Shown: positions 1 through 8,569 of the stretch, piece after piece
How the letters are laid out: each line of letters starts with the position of its first letter
Position numbering within the stretch: the first letter of the stretch is position 1
NCBI GenBank assembly: GCA_938045585.1
Contig: CALIAU010000029.1
Coordinates: 1 to 64,000, forward strand
Direction: 5' to 3'
DNA length: 64,000 nucleotides
DNA from: an uncultured Saprospiraceae bacterium
GTDB lineage: Bacteria; Bacteroidota; Bacteroidia; Chitinophagales; Saprospiraceae
Notes under the pieces: model-generated
Seen by the model: the letters and a program-made list of their open reading frames with translations, nothing else
What the model was told of the DNA's origin: nothing
The model's database searches: none
Made by a program: the position numbers and the translations under genes

Positions 1-351
1 AACATGTCGCCTGAAACTCCCATTCCACTGAAAGTACCTCCTGCTGGAGTGCCTACCAAGGCTACTGGGTCTGCATCTATACATAATGGTCCGTACTCAC
101 CTGCATCTGGTGTAGGTAAAGGATTCACTATGATATCCGCAGTCGCACTTGCGCTACAGCCATTTTCATCTGTAAAATCATACGTTACTGTCCATGTTCC
201 TTCTCCTGCCGCTGCTGGATCAAACATGTCGCCTGAAACTCCCATTCCACTGAAAGTACCTCCTGCTGGAGTGCCTACCAAGGCTACTGGGTCTGCATCT
301 ATACATAATGGTCCGTACTCACCTGCATCTGGTGTAGGTAATGGATTCACT
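1..351. repeat. Two direct copies of a 222-bp coding repeat
   Basis: Bases 1-119 are identical to 223-341, and identity continues for nine more bases after one mismatch. The period is 222 bp, or 74 codons. It encodes tandem Ig/PKD-like modules of the secreted protein on the minus strand. Near-perfect nucleotide identity, without synonymous drift, points to recent duplication or gene conversion. The array may continue left of the window. Confidence 0.9.
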
Positions 352-1088
352 GTAACTGTAACTTCTGCAGAAGATATACATCCAAACCCTGGTGTAGAGA
401 TTGTTGCTGTATATGTTGTAGTTTCTGTAGGAGTTGCAATTGGATTTTCAGCTGTAGGGTCATCTAATCCTGCAGCCGGTGTCCATTCTATTGTGGTTGT
501 AGACGACCCACCGATAATTGCGGGACTTGCTCCTAATTCGATGGATTCTCCTTCACAAATTTCGCCTCCTGGCCCTGGATCAACAAAAGGACAAGTACAT
601 GTGAATGAAGAAGCAACGTTATCTGTAACGTTTCCATCATCTCCATTAATTATTGTACCTGTTGCTGTAAATCCGTTTTCTTCTATTGGACAAAAAGAAT
701 TTGCGATTACATCGAAACAAACTGTAATTGTCTCTGAATATAAAAACCCGATTGGCCCTGACTGAACACCCGAATAGGTATTGGTTGCGGCATCGTAAGA
801 CCAGGTATAAGCTCCTGCTCCTAAGTTAGAAGACAAATCTGCCAATCCATTTGGAGGCATGATATTATCCATTTCGATAAAAATTTCAGTATCACCTGCG
901 TTCGGATAACCCGGCAGGTTTACATTCTGAATTTTAAATTCGTAACAACCTGTTCCTGCTAATTCCACTGGATCCAAAGGAGCTGGTGATATTGCGGGGG
1001 CTGTTAAGTTGAGATTCTCTTGAGCGTTAATAGAGAATATGCAAGCAAATGCCAAAATGATACTGCTTACTAGGTGTTTAACTTTCAT
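1..1088 (-). CDS. Secreted repeat-rich (PKD/Ig-like) surface protein, 3' end missing
   Basis: The minus-strand frame is open from the ATG at 1088 to the window edge (about 362 codons) and is cut off at its C-terminus. It begins with a clear Sec signal peptide (MKVKHLVSSIILAFACIF, then SINAQ), followed by a domain of about 160 residues and then Bacteroidota-type Ig/PKD-like modules with phrases such as GGTFSGMGVSGDMF and TPDAGEYGPLCIDADP. Two modules of 74 residues are nearly identical (see the repeat entry). Proteins of this build are usually surface adhesin-like T9SS cargo ending in a sorting domain, but that end lies outside the window, so export by T9SS is inference. The long plus-strand frame over the same bases is its shadow. 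Confidence 0.85.
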   Translation of the reverse strand, partial: MKVKHLVSSIILAFACIFSINAQENLNLTAPAISPAPLDPVELAGTGCYEFKIQNVNLPGYPNAGDTEIFIEMDNIMPPNGLADLSSNLGAGAYTWSYDAATNTYSGVQSGPIGFLYSETITVCFDVIANSFCPIEENGFTATGTIINGDDGNVTDNVASSFTCTCPFVDPGPGGEICEGESIELGASPAIIGGSSTTTIEWTPAAGLDDPTAENPIATPTETTTYTATISTPGFGCISSAEVTVTVNPLPTPDAGEYGPLCIDADPVALVGTPAGGTFSGMGVSGDMFDPAAAGEGTWTVTYDFTDENGCSASATADIIVNPLPTPDAGEYGPLCIDADPVALVGTPAGGTFSGMGVSGDM

Positions 1089-1248
1089 TCTATTCACTTT
1101 TTTGTTTTAGAGTAAATGAGATATTATAAATAGTTCTTGAATAAATAACTTAGTATTTGATTAAATACTGAACTGAATTCTTAACGAATCCTGCTCTTTA
1201 AAAACAATAATTAGGTAAATAACACTTGTATTGTGCCGCATAGGAAAC

Positions 1249-1270
1249 GAAAAATTCATATGAATTTTTC
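1249..1270. other. Perfect 22-bp palindrome in the 1089-1442 gap
   Basis: The gap of about 350 bp between the two minus-strand genes has no credible gene. Its main feature is a perfect 22-bp palindrome made of GAAAAATTCAT and its complement, with no spacer. It is nested inside a looser outer pair, ATAACAC near 1219 and GTGTTAT near 1292. It lies about 160 bp upstream of the start of the secreted protein gene. An operator or a cruciform is possible; it lacks the T-run of a normal terminator. Confidence 0.5.
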
Positions 1271-1442
1271 ATTAGGGATTGGTAGTACGGGTGTTATTAG
1301 TCTAATCCGAATTGGTGTAATATCCAAAGCGCTGACTGCGAAAGTACAAATGAATTTGAGACTTTCTGAGATTTTAAATCAAAAAATAAAACTTTAAAGT
1401 TAAAATGCCACCTATCTTGCTAAATAGTAGTGAAAAGAAGAA

Positions 1443-2702
1443 TTAAACTTTTGGGGGTATAGGTGATCCGTGCGGATCGTTTTCCGGAAACCCAAGATCC
1501 TTAGCAATTTCTTCAAGGAGTTCCTCGGACAAATGATGCTCTAAATAATCGGCTTCATCGTGAATTTGAACAGCATCTATTCCCATCTTGTCTACTTGAT
1601 AGGTTTCCCATAGTCTATGAGCACGCACCAATTCGTTAGCTTTCTTTTGCCCTGAATCAGACAAAGCAATTCCTTGCGCTGACTTAATTACAAGTCCAAG
1701 TGTTTTCAAATTTTGAACACCTTTTTTTAAGCTTGCTTGACTAAGACCTAATTTCTCTTTAAGATAATCAATAGCCACAGGACTACCATCTTTCGATTTG
1801 ATGACCTGCCTTAGAATATCCTCATTAACGATTTTATTTTTTTGCTTTTTTCTCTCTAAATACTTAAATACCAAGCCTTTAGAAGGTGATAACGCTACTG
1901 CTAATAAATAAAAAGTAGTAGCCACCAAGGTCATGGCTGGACCGGGGGTCGTTTCAAATTTCACTGAGACCAAGAAGCCAAATACTGCAGATAATAGACC
2001 AATACATGCTGATATAAATAAAACCTTCTTTAAATTATCAGATAGTAACAATGCAGTTGCTGCAGGAGTAATTAGCATGGCTACAACTAGAATAACACCT
2101 ACAGCTCCTAGGGAAGAGACGACAGCTACAGATAACAATAGCATAAAGAAATAATGGATTGTTTTTGTTGAAAACCCCATTGCAGTTGCTATTGTTGGTT
2201 GAAATGTAGTTACAAATAAATACCTATAAAACACCACTATGCTTATGAGTGTATATATAGTAATTATGGAAGTAAGGACTATATCAGCGTCTGATATACC
2301 TAGGACATTACCAAATAGAAAATCTTTAAGATCTAAGTGGGCCCCTGTTCTAGCTAAGGAGGAAATACCTATGACGCCTATAGAAAACATTGCAGTAAAT
2401 ATTATTCCAATGGCGGCATCATTTTTAGTTTTTACATGATCCTGCACCCAGGTAATCCCAAGAGCGGTTAACATCCCAGCTATTGTGGCACCGAAAAAAA
2501 AACCAAGGGTACTGTACCCAAAGAACACAAATGAAAAATAGATTCCAGGTAAAATTGCATGCGATAAAGCATCCCCTATTAAAGACATATTTCTTAAAAC
2601 CAGAAAACATCCTAGCGTGCCACACATTATCCCAACGAGCGATGAAACAATTACTGCTCTAATTGCCCAAGGTTCTGATAGTATTTGAAGAAATTCGTTC
2701 AT
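1443..2702 (-). CDS. Metal ABC transporter permease fused to a DtxR/MntR-like repressor
   Basis: Residues 1 to about 280 are a multi-spanning ABC-3 family permease (ZnuB/MntB/TroC type), with the family phrase LRNMSLIGDALSHAILPG near residue 40. Residues from about 290 to 419 are not permease. They form a winged-helix segment (SQASLKKGVQNLKTLGLV) followed by a DtxR/MntR metal-binding and dimerisation domain with RAHRLWE, DEADYLEHHLS and NDPHGSPIP. Candidate metal ligands are His362, Glu388 and His389. Chlamydial YtgCR is a known permease-repressor fusion of the same order. No ATPase or substrate-binding gene is adjacent. The start 37 bp after the ppx-like gene suggests co-transcription with it. 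Substrate is probably Mn, Zn or Fe; which one cannot be told. Confidence 0.9.
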   Translation of the reverse strand: MNEFLQILSEPWAIRAVIVSSLVGIMCGTLGCFLVLRNMSLIGDALSHAILPGIYFSFVFFGYSTLGFFFGATIAGMLTALGITWVQDHVKTKNDAAIGIIFTAMFSIGVIGISSLARTGAHLDLKDFLFGNVLGISDADIVLTSIITIYTLISIVVFYRYLFVTTFQPTIATAMGFSTKTIHYFFMLLLSVAVVSSLGAVGVILVVAMLITPAATALLLSDNLKKVLFISACIGLLSAVFGFLVSVKFETTPGPAMTLVATTFYLLAVALSPSKGLVFKYLERKKQKNKIVNEDILRQVIKSKDGSPVAIDYLKEKLGLSQASLKKGVQNLKTLGLVIKSAQGIALSDSGQKKANELVRAHRLWETYQVDKMGIDAVQIHDEADYLEHHLSEELLEEIAKDLGFPENDPHGSPIPPKV

Positions 2703-2739
2703 TTAAATTACAATATACTAAATTAATTTTTAGACTAAT

Positions 2740-3639
2740 CTAAATATCTTGCAAAACACCCTCTTTTACTGAACAAGGTGAGTATAAAAGACGTGAAATA
2801 TTAAACATATCTATGACAATATCGATTAATCCAAAAGCGAGAGGCATCATCCTAATCCTGTTTCTAGGTATCCAATCCATCAAGATCAATTCAGATTCTG
2901 ACATTTCTTTAATCTCCTTAAAATACCGTTTTAATTTCTCAATATTTAAGACATATGAAAGCGTATTGAGAGGTTCTAAAGAGGCAATATTATTGCATAT
3001 TTCGAAACTACCTGCATTGCCAACTAAGGTTTGCACCTCTGCATTTTGTATAAATTTTACCAGCTCAATAAGTTTTTCTTCACAAACATTTTTGACCGAT
3101 TCATACATTTGATTCGTTAATATTCCGTTATAATCTATCATTTCGGATAATTTGTGCAGGCCAATTGGAAAGCTTTCTATGCGTACGGCTTTGGAATCTG
3201 CAACTACAATAAATTCAATACTTCCGCCTCCAATGTCCATGATAAGGTAGGGTTCTTCATCACTAGGTATAGAGGGTTGCACTCCTCTAAATATGTACTT
3301 AGCTTCCTCTTGATCTGTTAAGATTTGGATTGGAGCATTAAATATACTTTCCAATTCAGTTTTGAGTTCATTTCCATTATTGGTATCTCTTAGACCTGCT
3401 GTACCAATGACTCGAAAATTTGAAATATTTAACTCTTGTAATTTATTAAAGATTTTCTGGCTAGCTGCGCGTGCACGATCAAATGCTTTTGGATGAATTT
3501 GATTACTAGTAACATCTTCCAGTAGACGTACAAAAATTCGCTCTCTATAGAAAGTTGTTTGTACACCATTTAGACATTGTACAATTAAAAGATGAAAAGT
3601 GTTAGATCCGAGATCAATGACAGCTTTCAATACAATCAA
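2740..3639 (-). CDS. ppx: Ppx/GppA family exopolyphosphatase
   Basis: A 299-residue member of the ASKHA-fold Ppx/GppA family, which hydrolyses polyphosphate or pppGpp. The phosphate-1 motif DLGSNTFH (residues 9-16) and the second glycine-rich motif MDIGGGSIEF (from residue 134) are both present, as is the Glu-rich stretch DQEEAKYIFRGV near 110 that carries the catalytic Glu. The length matches short two-domain bacterial forms that lack the C-terminal HD extension. The start is not ATG: TTG at 3639, or an internal TTG at 3630 that gives MKAVIDLGSN. It begins 2 bp after the upstream lipoprotein stop, so the genes are probably one operon. Whether polyphosphate or pppGpp is the true substrate cannot be decided. 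Confidence 0.88.
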   Translation of the reverse strand: MIVLKAVIDLGSNTFHLLIVQCLNGVQTTFYRERIFVRLLEDVTSNQIHPKAFDRARAASQKIFNKLQELNISNFRVIGTAGLRDTNNGNELKTELESIFNAPIQILTDQEEAKYIFRGVQPSIPSDEEPYLIMDIGGGSIEFIVVADSKAVRIESFPIGLHKLSEMIDYNGILTNQMYESVKNVCEEKLIELVKFIQNAEVQTLVGNAGSFEICNNIASLEPLNTLSYVLNIEKLKRYFKEIKEMSESELILMDWIPRNRIRMMPLAFGLIDIVIDMFNISRLLYSPCSVKEGVLQDI

Positions 3640-3641
3640 TA

Positions 3642-4127
3642 TTAGCGAGCGCCGTTTGCTTGAGCAAAGACCGAATTATAGAATTCAATTCCCCTATCAT
3701 TAAACTTAGAACCACTGACTGGCTTTTCTTTTTCTACAAATATTAAGTAGTGGCAACCTTCAGAAAAGTATAAATCTGCCTCTGCAAGCATCTCTCCTTT
3801 TGACATAAACATTTGTCTACCGATAGGTTTACATTGTGTGGTAATACTTCCAACAGAATCCCCAGATAATGTTGCAATGTTACTCTTCACTGCATTGGGT
3901 TCTGTGATGCTCATACTGAAATCAAAGGTGTTAAATATATAATCAATTTGGTCAACACGATTGAACAGATCTTGAACAAAAGATTGTTCAGCTCTTGGCA
4001 CAGTTTGATTTTGCACAGTTGGCGTCTTCACAACTTCAGTTGATTTATTAGTATCTGATTTACAAGCTGTTACAATCACAAAAATAATTAATATCAGGAT
4101 GTATTGTTTTGATAAAATTTTACACAT
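3642..4127 (-). CDS. Small hypothetical lipoprotein
   Basis: A 161-residue protein with a lipoprotein signal peptide: a hydrophobic stretch (ILILIIFVIV) and lipobox VTAC with the acylated Cys at 22. A Thr/Ser/Asn-rich linker follows. The folded part contains the phrases DQIDYIFNTFDFSMSI and GCHYLIFVEKEKPV. I do not recognise the family. It sits between a PorT-like barrel gene upstream and the ppx gene downstream with very short gaps, so it is likely co-transcribed. An envelope location is well supported; the function is unknown. Confidence 0.8.
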   Translation of the reverse strand: MCKILSKQYILILIIFVIVTACKSDTNKSTEVVKTPTVQNQTVPRAEQSFVQDLFNRVDQIDYIFNTFDFSMSITEPNAVKSNIATLSGDSVGSITTQCKPIGRQMFMSKGEMLAEADLYFSEGCHYLIFVEKEKPVSGSKFNDRGIEFYNSVFAQANGAR

Positions 4128-4136
4128 AAGACATAG

Positions 4137-4760
4137 TTATAATTTAAAGGCTAACCCAAAGGTCCATTGATAGTTAATAAGACCATCCGCTTCTAAACTA
4201 TCATTTTGATAGATTTGGATGACCGAATTTGTATAACGTGCATAGGCCTCCCATTTAGGACTAAATCCGTACGAGGCTCCAAGAAACAATGCAAGATCAT
4301 AATTTTTAAAATTACCAATATCATCTTCGAATAATCCATTTGTAGAGGAGACGTCAAAAAGGCGTGCATAAGAGAATCCTGCATGTCCTTTTACTTTGTA
4401 ATAATCTTCTTCCTCGAGATACCAATCTTTAATAATAAGCATTACTGGAATCTCTATGTAATTTAAATTAGTTTTAAACTGATCTTGTCCTAATGTTATT
4501 TCTGACTGGCTTCCTTTTTGAGCAAATAAGAACTGCATGCCCATATCGAAGCGATCATTGAGCATAAATGAAACCTCTCCTCCTAAATTTAAACCCAATT
4601 TATCGTAGCCTGCGAGTTGGTCCCCTTGAATTTGACTCGCATTTAGTCCAGCTAGAATTTTGCCTGTAAATCCTTTTTGTCCATGAAGACAAACACCTAA
4701 GATTAAGGCAAAGCAAAGACTTACTATTGTTTTAAAAAATGGTCTTGATTCGATGTACAT
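4137..4760 (-). CDS. PorT-family outer-membrane beta-barrel protein
   Basis: A 207-residue protein with a signal peptide (TIVSLCFALILGVCLHGQ) and a body of alternating aromatic/polar strands, for example FTGKILAGLNASQI, LNLGGEVSFMLNDRFDMG and WEAYARYTNS, ending in WTFGLAFKL with the terminal hydrophobic residue typical of outer-membrane barrels. This matches the PorT/OMP_b-brl_2 family common in Bacteroidota. PorT itself is linked to T9SS in Porphyromonas, but the family is broad, so a direct T9SS role is only possible. It is the first gene of the minus-strand run toward ppx and the metal permease. Confidence 0.8.
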   Translation of the reverse strand: MYIESRPFFKTIVSLCFALILGVCLHGQKGFTGKILAGLNASQIQGDQLAGYDKLGLNLGGEVSFMLNDRFDMGMQFLFAQKGSQSEITLGQDQFKTNLNYIEIPVMLIIKDWYLEEEDYYKVKGHAGFSYARLFDVSSTNGLFEDDIGNFKNYDLALFLGASYGFSPKWEAYARYTNSVIQIYQNDSLEADGLINYQWTFGLAFKL

Positions 4761-4860
4761 GATTAAAATATAAGCTGTCGTTACAAAAAAATACTGACAT
4801 ATTATAGATTCTGATTATATGAATTAGTTCTATATTTGGACCAAGGTAAAGATAATTTGA

Positions 4861-5145
4861 ATGCGACATAGCACGGCTAACTTAAAAAGAATAGAGGCTT
4901 TATTAAAGTCAGATGGATATACCATTCGATACGAAAAAGGAAATTTCAAATCAGGATATTGCCTGCTTGAAAATAAAAAGGTAATTATTGTCAATAAATT
5001 CTTTGATCTAAAGAACAAGATTGAGAGCTTAAATGCAATAATTAGTCAGATTTACCAAGTAGTACCAGAATATTTTCTTCCGGAGGACAAAAGCTTTCTC
5101 GAATCTATACTTAAGATTGAATTAGAAGCTACATTAGTAGTTTAA
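4861..5145 (+). CDS. Small conserved-looking hypothetical protein
   Basis: A 94-residue soluble protein without signal peptide or membrane segment. It has a charged N-terminal helix (NLKRIEALLKSDGYTIRYE), a central beta-like stretch (YCLLENKKVIIVNKFF) and a helical C-terminus. It ends 11 bp before the MBL-fold hydrolase start, so the two are almost certainly one transcript. I cannot name a family. The coding-like composition and tight coupling argue that it is a real gene. Confidence 0.72.
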   Translation: MRHSTANLKRIEALLKSDGYTIRYEKGNFKSGYCLLENKKVIIVNKFFDLKNKIESLNAIISQIYQVVPEYFLPEDKSFLESILKIELEATLVV

Positions 5146-5156
5146 AACATTCATAA

Positions 5157-5921
5157 TTGAAATGTATTCTTCTCGGAACTGGAACTAGTCAAGGTATTCC
5201 TGTAATCGGATGCAATTGTCATGTTTGTAGTTCATCTGACCCTAAGGATAAACGTTTACGAGTATCTTGTTACATTGAAGATTGCACCACTTCGAAAAAA
5301 ATTCTAATTGATATTGGTCCTGACTTTAGACAACAAATGCTTGCACATAGCATTAGTGATATTGATGCTGTTTTTATAACGCATGAACACAATGATCATA
5401 TAGCTGGATTAGATGATATACGTTCAATTAATTTCCTTCATAAGAAAAACATGCCTGTATATGGCTTACCTCGAGTAATAGATGACATTAAAAATCGATT
5501 TAAGTATATTTTTAGTGCTAAAAAGTATCCGGGCACTCCCCAAATTGAGTTGCATCCAAAGCATAATAATTTTAATCTTGGAGAGCTAAGAATACAGGTC
5601 TTGCCTATCGTGCATGGTAAGTTAGAGATTATAGGTTTTCGTATTAATAACTTTGCTTACATAACGGATGCTTCATTTATACCTCCCAGTACAATGGAAA
5701 TGCTGAAGGATCTTGACACTCTCGTCATTAACGCTTTACGCAGAGAAAAACACCACTCTCATTTTAATCTTGAAGAGGCTCTTGAACAAATCAAAAAAAT
5801 TAATGCAAAGAGAAGCTATCTCACCCATATTTCTCATGTTTTTGAAACACATGAAAATATTAATAATATGCTTCCTAAGGGTGTTTTAGTCGGCTATGAT
5901 GGTTTGTCGCTTACAATCTAA
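5157..5921 (+). CDS. MBL-fold metallo-hydrolase, PhnP-like
   Basis: A 254-residue metallo-beta-lactamase fold hydrolase. It opens with LGTGTSQGIP, carries the zinc motif THEHNDH at residues 75-81, a later HG (VHGKLEIIGF), an aspartate in YITDASF, and a closing His in LTHISH. The cysteine cluster GCNCHVCSSSDPKDKR near residue 20 is the structural zinc site of PhnP-type cyclic phosphodiesterases. The real substrate is unknown; many Bacteroidota have this gene outside phn operons. The start codon is TTG, placing the conserved N-terminal strand directly after it. Confidence 0.88.
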   Translation: MKCILLGTGTSQGIPVIGCNCHVCSSSDPKDKRLRVSCYIEDCTTSKKILIDIGPDFRQQMLAHSISDIDAVFITHEHNDHIAGLDDIRSINFLHKKNMPVYGLPRVIDDIKNRFKYIFSAKKYPGTPQIELHPKHNNFNLGELRIQVLPIVHGKLEIIGFRINNFAYITDASFIPPSTMEMLKDLDTLVINALRREKHHSHFNLEEALEQIKKINAKRSYLTHISHVFETHENINNMLPKGVLVGYDGLSLTI

Positions 5922-5963
5922 CTCTGGTTTGAATTTTAGGCTAGTATTAGATATATTGCATGT

Positions 5964-6935
5964 GTGGGAAAAATATTCAATTTTACGACCTGTATTGTAC
6001 TTTTCTGCTTCACTATTCAAGTAGGGAATGCTCAACAGAGCCCACAGTTTACTCAGTTCCATTTAAACAAATATTTTATTAATCCAGCTTTTGGAGGTTT
6101 AGAACGATCCTTAAGCGTTACAGCATTTTATCGAACACAATGGGATCAAATTAGCGGGGCCCCAAAACAGCAAGGGGTAAATGCTCACATGCCTGTTTAC
6201 TTGTTTGGTGGTTCTTTGGGTATCTCGATAATGAATGAAACAGTCGGTTTAGAGAGAAATACATCATTCAGTGCATCTTATAATGCAGTTCGTCAATTGG
6301 ACTTTGGCATTTTTTCTTTAGGTGCATCCATTGGTTTAACACAAAAGTCTGTAGATTTCTCAAGATCACTTACGCCAGATGGAGAATACACCGGAGGAAT
6401 TAACCATAATGATCCTATCCTTGGTTCCAGTATTGCTAATGGCATAAGTCCTATCTGGTCTGTTGCGGGATATTTTAGCAATTTTTGGACAGAAGTAGGC
6501 TTTCGAATACAAAACTTGCCTAGCCATCCTATTTCTGTTAATGACCTAAAAATAGACCTAGGACCAACTTATACTGTGTTTACAGAACTTAAAGCATTAA
6601 ACGCTTTTAGAGGTATTAAGATTAAACCCTCTTTCCTAATCAATAGAAATAATCAAGAAACTCAAATTGCTGCCATGGCTCATACAGAATATGGCAATAT
6701 TTTTGGAGGTATAGGGTTTAGAGGATACAATAGCAATTCGTTTGAAAGTTTACTATTCCTTATGGGAGTACAAATCGATAAGAATTATAGAGTTTCGTAC
6801 AGTTATGACTATGGTTTTAACAGTATTGGACGTATTTCTGATGGGTCGCATGAATTTATTTTAAACTATAACCTACAAAAGTTGATAGGTATAGGCTTAG
6901 ATCCACCAATAATTTATAATCCTAGAAATCTATGA
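5964..6935 (+). CDS. PorP/SprF-family T9SS outer-membrane protein
   Basis: A 323-residue outer-membrane barrel of the PorP/SprF family. It has a signal peptide ending near GNAQQ and the family opening SPQFTQFHLNKYFINPAFGG, followed by FYRTQWDQISGAPKQQG, which is diagnostic. PorP links T9SS cargo or the GldKN ring to the outer membrane. Its place directly upstream of gldK repeats the porPKLMN order of Porphyromonas. The start used is GTG at 5964; the nearby ATG at 5960 is in another frame. A gap of 214 bp with promoter-like boxes separates it from gldK. Confidence 0.92.
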   Translation: MGKIFNFTTCIVLFCFTIQVGNAQQSPQFTQFHLNKYFINPAFGGLERSLSVTAFYRTQWDQISGAPKQQGVNAHMPVYLFGGSLGISIMNETVGLERNTSFSASYNAVRQLDFGIFSLGASIGLTQKSVDFSRSLTPDGEYTGGINHNDPILGSSIANGISPIWSVAGYFSNFWTEVGFRIQNLPSHPISVNDLKIDLGPTYTVFTELKALNAFRGIKIKPSFLINRNNQETQIAAMAHTEYGNIFGGIGFRGYNSNSFESLLFLMGVQIDKNYRVSYSYDYGFNSIGRISDGSHEFILNYNLQKLIGIGLDPPIIYNPRNL

Positions 6936-7061
6936 TTTTGAAATAAATCTAGATTTTTACACAGTTTTTGATAATATGTACTAAGATTATGTCGTTAAAA
7001 TCATTGCTAGTAGACAATTCTGCTGGATTTACTGATCAAGACTGGCATATTCAAGTTATTA

Positions 7062-7083
7062 TATATTTGTTTTATTAATTTTG
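7062..7083 (+). promoter_or_regulatory. Two overlapping TAnnTTTG -7 boxes before gldK
   Basis: TATATTTG (7062-7069) and TAATTTTG (7076-7083) both match the Bacteroidota -7 consensus TAnnTTTG and lie 67-88 bp upstream of the gldK ATG. A convincing -33 TTG is not obvious, so which box is used cannot be decided. They suggest that gldK has its own promoter, separate from porP. Confidence 0.45.
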
Positions 7084-7149
7084 TTATTCCACGTAAACAG
7101 TTATTTTTACGTGCTAATGATTACCTGAGTGATAAATTCAATATAGGAA

Positions 7150-8385
7150 ATGAAAGGAACGCAATATTTTTTGGCCCTTGCTTTTTTGGCTTTAATTTTT
7201 TCTTCTTGTGGACGAGAAGAAACTGGGCAACTTACAGGAGTAAGTGATAGACCTAACTGGACTGGATTAAATCCATACGGCATGGTATACGTTCCTTCGG
7301 GAACTTTACACATTGGTCAAAGTGATCAAGATGTATTCTCCACATACACACAAAGGCCTAAGGCAATCTCTATCCAGGGATTCTTCATGGACGATACAGA
7401 AATTACGAATAATGAATATAGACAATTCGTAAACTGGGTTCGTGATTCGATTGCACATACTATTATGGGTGACTTTACAACCGATGATTATGGCAATGAA
7501 TATCTAGACTGGTCATACGAGCTTGATTATACAGATGAAACCTTAGACGAAATGTACTATGAAGGTGACATGATGTTAAATAACAAGCGTGAAATTGATA
7601 CAAGACAGCTAAATTATACATATCAGTGGGTTGATTGGAAAAAAGCAGCTAGTAACACTGAGGTGGTACGATCTTCATTAATCAACGAGGAAGAAGCGAG
7701 CATTTACCCAGACACCTTATGTTGGATAAGAGATTTCGCATATTCATATAATGAGCCTTACACAAGAAATTACTTCTGGCATCCATCTTTTGATGATTAT
7801 CCAGTTGTAGGTGTAAACTGGAAGCAGGCAAAAGCTTTCTGTCATTGGAGAACACACCTATGGAATTCATTTAAAGCAGAAGAAGAGCCAAATTCAGAAG
7901 AATTTAGACTACCAACTGAGTCAGAATGGGAATATGCTTCAAGAGGTGGTAGGGACATGGCACCTTACCCATGGGGTGGTTATTACATCCGAAATGCTAA
8001 GGGTTGTTTATTGGCAAACTTTAAGCCTGGCAGGGGTAATTATCCAGAAGATGGTGGTTTGTACACAGTAAAAGCAGATGCTTATTTCCCGAATGACTAC
8101 GGTTTATACTGTATGGCTGGAAATGCTGCTGAATGGACAGAATCAGCTTACCATCCAGGTGCTTATTCACATGTACATGATTTAAACCCAGATCTTAAAT
8201 ATGATGCTTCGGATGATGATCCTAAAGCGTACAAAAGAAAAGTAATTAGAGGAGGATCTTGGAAAGATATCTCTTACTACTGTCAAACTGGAACACGTCA
8301 TTGGGAATATCAAGACACAACAAAATCTTATATTGGTTTTAGATGTGCCCTTACATTCCTAGGAAGATCTATCAACGACTTCTAA
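7150..8385 (+). CDS. gldK: T9SS ring lipoprotein GldK/PorK
   Basis: A 411-residue lipoprotein (lipobox FSSC, Cys20) of the formylglycine-generating-enzyme-like (SUMF1) fold. The family phrases are visible: GMVYVPSGTLHIGQ, FFMDDTEITNNEYRQF, FRLPTESEWEYASRGG, GNAAEWTES, and the C-terminal VIRGGSWKD...YIGFRCAL. GldK pairs with GldN to form the periplasmic ring of the type IX secretion system under the outer membrane. No catalytic role is known for it in T9SS. Order and neighbours (PorP before; GldL, GldM, GldN after) make the assignment firm. A strong terminator follows at once, setting gldK apart from gldLMN. Confidence 0.95.
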   Translation: MKGTQYFLALAFLALIFSSCGREETGQLTGVSDRPNWTGLNPYGMVYVPSGTLHIGQSDQDVFSTYTQRPKAISIQGFFMDDTEITNNEYRQFVNWVRDSIAHTIMGDFTTDDYGNEYLDWSYELDYTDETLDEMYYEGDMMLNNKREIDTRQLNYTYQWVDWKKAASNTEVVRSSLINEEEASIYPDTLCWIRDFAYSYNEPYTRNYFWHPSFDDYPVVGVNWKQAKAFCHWRTHLWNSFKAEEEPNSEEFRLPTESEWEYASRGGRDMAPYPWGGYYIRNAKGCLLANFKPGRGNYPEDGGLYTVKADAYFPNDYGLYCMAGNAAEWTESAYHPGAYSHVHDLNPDLKYDASDDDPKAYKRKVIRGGSWKDISYYCQTGTRHWEYQDTTKSYIGFRCALTFLGRSINDF

Positions 8386-8402
8386 CAAAGAAATAGACAA
8401 TT

Positions 8403-8440
8403 AAAACGGAATTATTAGAACCAGTAATTCCGTTTTTTTT
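8403..8440 (+). terminator. Rho-independent terminator between gldK and gldL
   Basis: A 12-bp perfect stem (AAAACGGAATTA at 8403-8414, with its complement at 8425-8436), a 10-base loop and a run of eight T. It starts 17 bp after the gldK stop. It should end or attenuate transcription before gldL, which begins 130 bp further on. Confidence 0.85.
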
Positions 8441-8569
8441 TCTGGTAAATGAACCAGTATCTAGACAAATCACTCTCTACAAACTACAAGCAAAATAAAG
8501 ACGGTTTTATTCCGTTTCAACAATACATAACTATTTTATATTCATTAATAACTTAACATCTTACTAGAA

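Noticed and set aside
4-765. Long plus-strand frame of 253 codons at the window start
   Set aside because: The opposite strand has a signal peptide and recognisable Ig/PKD modules over the same bases; the plus-strand frame is its shadow.
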